From positions 2,604,001 to 2,668,000 of the forward strand of contig OZ252093.1 in assembly GCA_965248175.1 (NCBI GenBank): DNA of 64,000 nucleotides. The letters are read 5' to 3'. The stretch comes from VXPQ01 sp965248175. Its GTDB lineage: Bacteria; Bacteroidota; Rhodothermia; Rhodothermales; VXPQ01. Numbering within the stretch: the stretch's first letter is position 1; every line of letters starts with the position of its first letter. Positions 17,826 to 24,673 of this stretch are shown here, one piece after another. Made by a program: the position numbers and the translations under genes. The notes beneath the pieces are model-generated. The model was not told the DNA's origin. It did not search any database and saw nothing but the letters and a program-made list of their open reading frames with translations.

Positions 17826-20071
17826 ACGTCCGGAAAACATGGTGGAGATTTGCGGCCTGCCTGTGCGTGTTGTGGGTATTCGCCGGAACGAATGTCGCCG
17901 GAGCACAGGACAGCGCCGTTGCGGGCCGCGTGACCGGCACTACGGGCGATCCCCTGCCGGAAGCCAACGTCGTGCTCCTCGATACGGCGTATGGAGACGC
18001 CGCGTCGGCAGATGGAACGTACCGTATCGGGCCAGTACCGATCGGGGCCTATCGCATACAAGCCTCCAGCGTGGGATTCGCGACGGAAATCCGGCAAATC
18101 GACGTGGTGGCGGACGAAACGGTTCATGTCGATTTCGTCCTTGAACCCATCGCCGTCGAGTCCCGGGAAATCGTCGTCACCACCACGCGCCGCATCGCGG
18201 ACGCCGGTGATACCGCCGCCAGCGTAAGCGTGCTCACTGCCGACGATCTGGTGGTACGCAACGTACTGGCGCTGGACGACGCCTTGCAGTACGTCCCCGG
18301 CGTACAACTGACTGGGAACGAGGTGAATATCCGGGGTTCGTCGGGGTTCTCGTACAACACGGGAAGCCGGGTTCTGCTGCTTGTGGACGGCATGCCCATG
18401 TTGAGCCCCGACGCGGAACGCATCCCGTTCGACCTGATCCCGGTACATCAAATCGAGCGGGTCGAGGTACTCAAGGGGCCCGGCTCGGCATTGTACGGTG
18501 GTGGAGCACTTGGCGGGATCATTCACGTCATCACGAAAACATACCCTGCCAAACCCGAAACGTTTGTTGAAGTCTACGCAGGAGCGTACCAGCCGGCACA
18601 CCACGATATATGGCGCCGGCAATGGAAAGATGGGGGAAACCCGAGGCCCCTGGGCGGTGTCGCCATCAACCACGCACGCCCCTTAAGCCCAAATACGGGC
18701 TTTTGGACGAACCTGACCTACCGGTACGACGCAAGCCACCTGAACATGAACAGTTCCCGAAGCCTTCAGGGGTTCTCCAAATTTACCTGGCGCACCTCAC
18801 CCGATTCCCATGTAAATATCCTCGCGGGCGTCAATCGGAAAACGAGCGACACCTTCATCTACTGGAATGGTGCTCGCGATGCACTGAATCCAGGCAGTAC
18901 CAACCTCGGCGGCTCAATTTCCTCGTCAGGAACGAGCGATAACCGGACGCAGCACATCAGCCTGCTGCCGGCATATACGAACGCACTATCCGCCAGCACG
19001 CTTCTTCAGGCGAAAGCACGCCTGTTCGGCATCTTTATCCAGCCGCTCGACGACGATAAAAAACCGAAGCCGCTATCGAAGGGAACGATCGGGTTTCGGT
19101 ACGGCGGCGAGGTGCAATTTGATTACGAACCGGCTCCCGGACGATATATCATTGCCGGCATCTCCGGCGACGCCAACCTCACGAATTCAAGCTATACCGG
19201 CGACGACGCGCCCCGCAGCCAACCCGAAGTGGCGGCGTTCACACAATGGGAAGAAGAAATCGGGCGTGTCAAAATCACTGGCGGCCTGCGTTTCGATACG
19301 TACCGCATCCGGCAAGGCGAAACCCTGAGCAAGCTCAGCCCGCGCACCAGTGCAACGGTCAGTATGGGACCGTCGTGGACCGTCCGGCTTGCCTACGGTG
19401 AAGGATTCAGGGCGCCCAGTGTGCTGGAACGATTCGTCGAAAGCAGCGACCACCTGCCCATCGTATCGAATCCTGACTTGAAGCCCGAAACCAGCCGGAG
19501 CTACGAGATCGGGGTACGGGGGCAACCTTTGTTTGGCGGCGCTCCATTATTCACTATCGACGCCGCCCTGTTTCTGAGCCAGTACCGGGAACTCATCGAA
19601 CCGAAGTTCACAGCGGAAGAGCGCGCCTTCCGGTTCACGAATTTTACGAGAGCCCGCATCCGCGGCGGCGAACTGGAATTGCGCGCCCACATACTGCCCG
19701 GGCGCGCCTCACTGCATACGGGCTACACGTACCTCGATGCGGAAGACCTCGAAACAGAAGAGCCGCTTGCATTTCGCTCAACCCATCTTCTCAAGGCCGG
19801 CGCCACCTTAACGGTCGGGCCGCTTGAATCCGGCGCGGATCTGCGGCTGGCGTCTGCCCCGGAGCGGGTCGATTCCGACTTTGCCAGGTTCATCCGCGAT
19901 GCGGAATTGAGCAGCCCCATCCAGGTCGTGGATGTACGAATCGGTGCGTCCTGGCGCGGGGTCCGGGCCACGCTGCATATCCGAAATGCGCTCAATTACC
20001 ACTACCTCTCGCGGCCTGCGCTCCTCGGTTCCCCAAGACACGCCTTTTTGCAAATTTCGACCCGGATATGA
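17822..20071 (+). CDS. TonB-dependent outer-membrane receptor with carboxypeptidase-regulatory-like domain
   Basis: 749 residues. Signal peptide about 1-29 (AGAQ); CarboxypepD-regulatory-like beta-sandwich about 30-110 ('VAGRVTGTTGDPLPEANVVLLDT...GTYRIGPVPIGAYRI'); plug domain about 118-240 ('VNIRGSSGFSYN', 'RVLLLVDGMPM', 'IERVEVLKGPGSALYGGGALGGIIHVIT'); then a 22-strand barrel ending in an aromatic/hydrophobic strand. The overall type resembles BtuB/colicin I/vitamin-siderophore receptors rather than SusC. I see no cobalamin riboswitch upstream, so the substrate stays open. Depends on an ExbB-ExbD-TonB motor such as the one encoded at 44.2-46.4 kb. Coupled to the preceding lipoprotein gene. 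Confidence 0.9.
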   Translation: MNVRKTWWRFAACLCVLWVFAGTNVAGAQDSAVAGRVTGTTGDPLPEANVVLLDTAYGDAASADGTYRIGPVPIGAYRIQASSVGFATEIRQIDVVADETVHVDFVLEPIAVESREIVVTTTRRIADAGDTAASVSVLTADDLVVRNVLALDDALQYVPGVQLTGNEVNIRGSSGFSYNTGSRVLLLVDGMPMLSPDAERIPFDLIPVHQIERVEVLKGPGSALYGGGALGGIIHVITKTYPAKPETFVEVYAGAYQPAHHDIWRRQWKDGGNPRPLGGVAINHARPLSPNTGFWTNLTYRYDASHLNMNSSRSLQGFSKFTWRTSPDSHVNILAGVNRKTSDTFIYWNGARDALNPGSTNLGGSISSSGTSDNRTQHISLLPAYTNALSASTLLQAKARLFGIFIQPLDDDKKPKPLSKGTIGFRYGGEVQFDYEPAPGRYIIAGISGDANLTNSSYTGDDAPRSQPEVAAFTQWEEEIGRVKITGGLRFDTYRIRQGETLSKLSPRTSATVSMGPSWTVRLAYGEGFRAPSVLERFVESSDHLPIVSNPDLKPETSRSYEIGVRGQPLFGGAPLFTIDAALFLSQYRELIEPKFTAEERAFRFTNFTRARIRGGELELRAHILPGRASLHTGYTYLDAEDLETEEPLAFRSTHLLKAGATLTVGPLESGADLRLASAPERVDSDFARFIRDAELSSPIQVVDVRIGASWRGVRATLHIRNALNYHYLSRPALLGSPRHAFLQISTRI

Positions 20072-20110
20072 CGCTGACCGGCGGCGTATCGCGACGGCGA
20101 TGCTATTCCC

Positions 20111-22132
20111 TCATTCCGCAAGCAATGCCTGCGCTCGGGCCAGCACGTTTTCGGCTGTGAAGCCGAATTCCCGCATCGTTACGCCACCCGGCGCAGACGC
20201 CCCGAACCCGGTCATCCCAATCACGGCTCCGTCAAGGCCTACATAGCGTTCCCATCCCGTCGTCACACCGGCTTCCACCGCAAGGCGTTTGCGAACCGCA
20301 CGGGGAAACACCTCTTCCCGGTATGCTGCCTGCTGCTGCTCGAAGAGTTCCCACGAAGGCATGCTGACAACCTGCGCCGCTACGCCCGTCTCCCGAAGCA
20401 TCGTGGCCGCCGCCACTGCATGTTGCACCTCACTTCCCGTTCCGATCAACACGATGTCAGGAGTTCCTTCGCAAGCAAACACGACATAGGCGCCTCGCCG
20501 GAGCCCCTCGCCAGTCCCTTCAAGCACCGGCAACCCCTGCCGGGTAAGGATCAGTGCAAGGGGGCCGTCCTTCCACTCGACAGCCAGTTTCCAGGCCTCA
20601 GCCGTCTCGGCAGCGTCGGCGGGGCGAATCACCGTAAGGTTGGGCATGGCCCGCAGAGACATGATATGCTCTATGGGCTGATGCGTCGGACCATCTTCCC
20701 CGAGACCGATGGAATCATGCGTAAATATATAGAGGACAGGCAGCTTCATAAGTGCACTCAGGCGCACGGCGGGCCGCATGTAGTCGCTGAATATCAGAAA
20801 CGTTGCGCAATAGGGTCGCACGGCGCCATGTAATGCAATCCCGTTACAGGCCGACGCCATAGCGTGCTCTCTGACCCCGAAACGCAGGTAGCCGCCCATC
20901 GGCGATGTCTTCTGAAAATCCTCACGATCCTTTACTGCCGTATTGTTCGAGGGCGTCAGGTCGGCGGAACCGCCGATGAGAAACGGTACGGAAGGAGCCA
21001 GTTCATTCAGGGCCTTGCCACTTGCCGCACGCGTGGCCTGTACGGTCCCTACCACAGGGGTCTCAACACGCTGTGCCCAGCCCTCCTCCGGGGATCCGTT
21101 ACACCATGCAGCGAATATCTCCGCCTGTTCGGGATAGCGATCCCTGTAGGCAGCAAGCCGCTCTTCCCACGCAGCATAGGCAGCATGCCCGGCTTTCAAA
21201 GACGCATCGCGCATGTGCGCATAGACCTCATCCGGCACAAAAAATGTTTTATCCTCGGGCCATCCGAGACAACGCTTGGCAAGCACGACCTCCTCTTCTC
21301 CCAGCGGCGACCCATGCGAAGAAGCGGATCCTGCCTTGTTGGGGCTACCGTACCCGATCACGGTTCGCACGGCGATCAGTGACGGACGGTCAGCCTCGGC
21401 ACGTGCTCTGTGTAACGCCTGATCGATGGCCTCCAGATCGTTCCCATCGGTGATCCGGTCCACATGCCACCCGTAGGCTGCGAAGCGTTGCGGCACGTTT
21501 TCGGTAAAGGAAAGCTCCGTACCGCCGTCAATGGAAATGCCGTTGTCGTCGTACAGAAAAATGAGTTTGCCCAGTCCGAGGTGTCCGGCCAGCGACGCCG
21601 CCTCATGCGAGACGCCCTCCATAAGATCTCCATCCGAGCATATGCCATACGTGAAATGGTCAACGATCTCGAAGCCGGGCTCGTTGAAACGCGCGGCAAG
21701 ATGCTTTTCGGCCATGGCCATGCCCACGGCATTAGCGAATCCCTGACCCAGCGGCCCGGTCGTCGTCTCAACACCCTCTGCAAGAAAGTTTTCCGGGTGA
21801 CCGGGCGTGATGCTTCCCCACTGCCGAAATTGTTTAATCTCCTCCATCGGCATGGCATAACCGGCGAGGTGCAGCATACCGTAAAGCAGCATGGAGCCAT
21901 GTCCGGCGGAGAGCACGAAGCGGTCCCGATCGAACCAGTCCGGGTGAGCGGGGCTATGCTTCATGTGGTGCTTCCAAAGCACATAGGCCATGGATGCAGC
22001 CCCCATGGGCATACCGGGGTGTCCGCTGCGAGCCGCCTGCACGGCATCAACGGCGAGAAAACGCAGGGTGTTGATCGAAAGGCTGGCAAGGTCTTCGCCC
22101 GCAGGAACAGATGGCGGAAATGGGGTACTCAC
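20111..22132 (-). CDS. tkt: Transketolase
   Basis: 673 residues. TPP-binding motif 'CSDGDLMEGVSHEAASLAG' with the closing 'DDN' near residue 180; 'GPLGQGFANAVGMA'; pyrimidine-domain 'GVREHAMASACNGIALHG' and 'THDSIGLGEDGPTHQPIEH'. Interconverts ketose and aldose phosphates in the pentose phosphate pathway; the xylulokinase at the window end makes one of its substrates. The GTG at 22130-22132 is chosen over an ATG 36 bp upstream because it overlaps the previous stop codon (GTGA), has AGGAGG 9 nt before it, and removes a tail lacking homology. Cotranscribed with the VKOR-DsbA gene. Confidence 0.96.
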   Translation of the reverse strand: MSTPFPPSVPAGEDLASLSINTLRFLAVDAVQAARSGHPGMPMGAASMAYVLWKHHMKHSPAHPDWFDRDRFVLSAGHGSMLLYGMLHLAGYAMPMEEIKQFRQWGSITPGHPENFLAEGVETTTGPLGQGFANAVGMAMAEKHLAARFNEPGFEIVDHFTYGICSDGDLMEGVSHEAASLAGHLGLGKLIFLYDDNGISIDGGTELSFTENVPQRFAAYGWHVDRITDGNDLEAIDQALHRARAEADRPSLIAVRTVIGYGSPNKAGSASSHGSPLGEEEVVLAKRCLGWPEDKTFFVPDEVYAHMRDASLKAGHAAYAAWEERLAAYRDRYPEQAEIFAAWCNGSPEEGWAQRVETPVVGTVQATRAASGKALNELAPSVPFLIGGSADLTPSNNTAVKDREDFQKTSPMGGYLRFGVREHAMASACNGIALHGAVRPYCATFLIFSDYMRPAVRLSALMKLPVLYIFTHDSIGLGEDGPTHQPIEHIMSLRAMPNLTVIRPADAAETAEAWKLAVEWKDGPLALILTRQGLPVLEGTGEGLRRGAYVVFACEGTPDIVLIGTGSEVQHAVAAATMLRETGVAAQVVSMPSWELFEQQQAAYREEVFPRAVRKRLAVEAGVTTGWERYVGLDGAVIGMTGFGASAPGGVTMREFGFTAENVLARAQALLAE

Positions 22133-23424
22133 TGGGCAGCAGCCTCCTCGATCATGTTTTGCAGACATTCGACGGTATGGGACTCAGTGGCCACGAAACG
22201 TCCGTTGATCAAGACGGTGGGCGTCTGATCCACGCCGATCTCAATCGCCTCCCTTCTTTGTTGCTCCAGCGTGCGACGATAAAGACGGCTTTCCAAACGC
22301 TGCATGAGCACATCCGGGTTCATTTCGATCCGTACGGCAATCTCGCGCAATTGCTCCAGGGACAGGCCCGTCTGCGGATTCTGCATTTCGAACTGCGCCT
22401 CAAGCATCGGGAAAAACTTCTTTTCCCGGGTAGCCGCATACAGCGCTTCCGACTGCAGAATGGAATGACTCCACAACACAAACGGCTTGAACACGAAGAA
22501 CGCGCGGTCGGCATGAGACCGCACAACGGGCGTTATCACGTCGTGAAAGGTCTTGCAGTGATTGCAATTGGGATCGAAATACTCAATCACCGTAACCGGG
22601 GCGTCTGCTTCCCCTACGGTCGGATCGAAAAGGTTCACAAGGCGCCGGAAATCCTCCACAGGTTCTTTATCGGGGTCGTACGGGCATTCGGAAGGCGCCG
22701 GGTCCGGCACAGCCTCTACGGGAGGCTCTTCCTCTGCAGGCGCCGGCGGGAGGGCTTCCGAAGAAGCCGCCGCACCCATCTCCGTTTCGGCGGCAAATAC
22801 ATCGGAAAATTCCGGTTCGGAATTGCTGAAATACACGGCGTCTGCTGCTATGAGCGTTCCCAGAAGCAGCAGAAGCCCACCCATCCAGGCTATTTCACGC
22901 AAGGGTTTGGTAGTCATGTTACTGGAAGGTTCGGGGGTAGAAACGGGGGATAATTTTACATCAATGCCATGCAAGATGGCAAGCAGGACGACAATTCCTG
23001 CGGAAACGAGGCAGAGAATGCAGAGTTGCTCCAGCACGGCCACCTGATAATAGACAAGATAGGCTGTGTAAGCCAACCCGCCTGCCACGAGCACCGTGCG
23101 GGCTGCCTTGTACAAGGCTCTCTTCTCCTTGAAATTCCAGGCGGTCGCCACCGTCAGGGCCGCTACCGCTGCGTAGAACAGCAAGCCCCATATTGCATTG
23201 GGTACGCCGAGAAAAACGCCGGCCTCGCTGCCGGTTACTGCAGCGCAATCGAAAACGGAACCGGTAAGCGCCGAGGAAGAGAAGCCCGTACAGCCCTGTT
23301 CAAATCCGCCTCGCTTCTGGATCGCTATATGCGCCGCGTCAAGTATGCCGACGAGAGCAAGGCCATACACAGTGCGGTCGAGCGGAGCGCGCCAGGAATC
23401 GAAACGATAAAGATAACGGTGCAT
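22129..23424 (-). CDS. VKOR-DsbA fusion: disulfide-bond forming membrane protein
   Basis: 431 residues from the ATG at 23422-23424 (MHRYLYRFDSW); the frame can extend to a TTG at 23487. N-terminal VKOR-type domain (about 10-155) with several helices, loop cysteines C45 and C60 and the redox pair C135-I-L-C138. Then a membrane helix (about 180-198), a Pro/Glu-rich linker (about 205-250), and a thioredoxin-fold DsbA/DsbG-like domain with C287-N-H-C290 and the cis-Pro segment TPTVLING. In such fusions the VKOR half reoxidises the thioredoxin half using quinone, replacing DsbA+DsbB. It is translationally coupled to tkt, a pairing I have no functional explanation for. Confidence 0.88.
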   Translation of the reverse strand: MHRYLYRFDSWRAPLDRTVYGLALVGILDAAHIAIQKRGGFEQGCTGFSSSALTGSVFDCAAVTGSEAGVFLGVPNAIWGLLFYAAVAALTVATAWNFKEKRALYKAARTVLVAGGLAYTAYLVYYQVAVLEQLCILCLVSAGIVVLLAILHGIDVKLSPVSTPEPSSNMTTKPLREIAWMGGLLLLLGTLIAADAVYFSNSEPEFSDVFAAETEMGAAASSEALPPAPAEEEPPVEAVPDPAPSECPYDPDKEPVEDFRRLVNLFDPTVGEADAPVTVIEYFDPNCNHCKTFHDVITPVVRSHADRAFFVFKPFVLWSHSILQSEALYAATREKKFFPMLEAQFEMQNPQTGLSLEQLREIAVRIEMNPDVLMQRLESRLYRRTLEQQRREAIEIGVDQTPTVLINGRFVATESHTVECLQNMIEEAAAQ

Positions 23425-23580
23425 GGAACGCGCTGCGGAGAAGGCATTCGCGGAAATGGACTCGCCGGATGCAAAATCCAACAACAACGGCGCACCCGGT
23501 TATGATCCCACCGAAATACAGAGATAACGCCGTATCGTGCCGGTATTTCGCAGAAAATTGTACAGACGATGCAACGTAAT

Positions 23581-23913
23581 TCAGCGCCCTGACATCTGGC
23601 GATCAGGGGCTTGTAATTCGGTGGCAAGGCGTTCCTCGTTGAAGTAACGCAGGTAATCGGCAATGCCCTTCCTGGCCTCGCTCACCGTCTCGTAGGTGTG
23701 CCGGTAGATTTCTTCCTGCTTGAGGCTGCGCCAAAGGCGCTCCACGTACACATTGTCGAGCCAGCGGCCCTTGCCGTCCATAGAGATGCGCACGCCGTGC
23801 TCCTTGAAAAAGCCCCCCTCGCCGAATATGTCCCGCGCGTCCCCTTTGAAGTCCTTCAGCAACTCCTCGAGAAGCGCCTGCTGTTTGTCTGTAAGATCGG
23901 TCATCGGCTTCAC
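23581..23913 (-). pseudogene. Chimeric transposase remnant: IS256 N-terminus joined to IS3 OrfB C-terminus
   Basis: An intact 110-codon frame made of two unrelated pieces. Residues about 4-34 (MTDLTDKQQALLEELLKDFK, then GDARDIFGEGG) are the start of an IS256/mutator-type transposase. Residues about 35-100 (ISMDGKGRWLDNVYVERLWR onward to YLRYFNEER) are the C-terminal end of an IS3-family OrfB integrase core, including the third acidic catalytic residue in the VERLW segment. The first two catalytic Asp of either family are absent, so it cannot be a working transposase. The junction is at about 23810. Confidence 0.8.
23630..23779 (-). repeat. Inverted duplication, copy A (IS3 OrfB 3' part)
   Basis: 150 bp that aligns without gaps to 24524-24673 in reverse orientation (coordinates sum to 48303). 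The copies differ at scattered positions, so they are diverged copies rather than a recent duplication. Confidence 0.85.
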
Positions 23914-24284
23914 CTCCTGATGAAACTATGTGTACGTATGACCACTTACACAGTTTTCAGGACACGCCCAACAAGGTCGCAACAGTACACCTTAAAATTC
24001 CGCCAAAATCTGTCCAATCAAACCGAACCACCTCTAACTACTCTGCAACGCTTGCAACTCGCAGAAAGGCAACCGCTCGCAGGAAGAATTCCTTGTCTGT
24101 CTCCAAGCCACCGGGCTGCGGTCAACGCCGGATTAGCCATCCCGGATAGTTCCACCTCGACCTTCGGCACTATTGGATATAATTCCCCTAATTAGTGGGT
24201 GCCCGATTGGGTGCTCATGCTGACGATTCTCGTGATATGCGACAATCGAAGTGCCTGCGTTTGGGTCGAGTACACAAGACTTTA

Positions 24285-24673
24285 GCACGCTCTATGATGC
24301 GCTGTATCGCATGGGCAAGCCCTGGGGACGGACACAAGATCTATCCCTATCTGCTCAGGGGCATGAAGGGTACGAGACCCCGGCAGGTCTATGCGGCGGA
24401 CATTACGTACATCCCTATGGCGAAAGGCTTTCTCTATCTCGTGGCCGTAATCGACTGGCATAGCCGCAAGGTGCTCGCACACCGGCTATCGAACACGATG
24501 GACGCATCCTTTTGCGTCGAAGCGGACGGCAAGGGCCGCTGGCTCGACAACGTGTACGTGGAGCGCCTATGGCGCAGCCTCAAACAGGAAGAGGTCTACC
24601 GGCACGCCTACGAGACGGTGGCCGAGGCCGGGAAGGGGATTGCCGACTACCTGCGCTACTTCAACGAAGAGCG
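24285..24673 (+). pseudogene. IS3-family OrfB transposase remnant (frameshifted, internally deleted)
   Basis: From about 24324 the frame reads GDGHKIYPYLLRGMK and then QVYAADITYIPMAKGFLYLV, the typical start of the IS3 integrase core with its first catalytic Asp (ADITYI). After NTMDASFCVEA it jumps directly to DGKGRWLDNVYVERLWRS: the segment with the second catalytic Asp is deleted (junction about 24520). Upstream residues similar to OrfB ('ALYRMGKP') lie in another frame, showing a frameshift near 24300. Similarity ends at YFNEER (24673), inside the end of the sulfatase gene. Non-functional. Confidence 0.8.
24524..24673 (+). repeat. Inverted duplication, copy B (IS3 OrfB 3' part)
   Basis: Partner of the copy at 23630-23779. 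Its right end coincides with the end of IS similarity inside the sulfatase 3' end. Confidence 0.85.

Larger units (their letters stand above)
23581..24673. mobile_element. Decayed insertion-sequence debris (IS3 and IS256 families)
   Basis: Two transposase remnants in opposite orientation, sharing an inverted 150-bp duplication, flank a 281-bp gene-free AT-richer stretch (23914-24194). The minus-strand remnant joins an IS256-type start to an IS3 OrfB end; the plus-strand remnant is an IS3 OrfB with a frameshift and an internal deletion. No complete element, terminal repeat pair or target duplication is recognisable. The stretch just outside the IS256-type start (about 23937-23965, ACTTACACAG..TTCAGGACAC) resembles IS256-group ends but this is only an impression. 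Confidence 0.8.
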
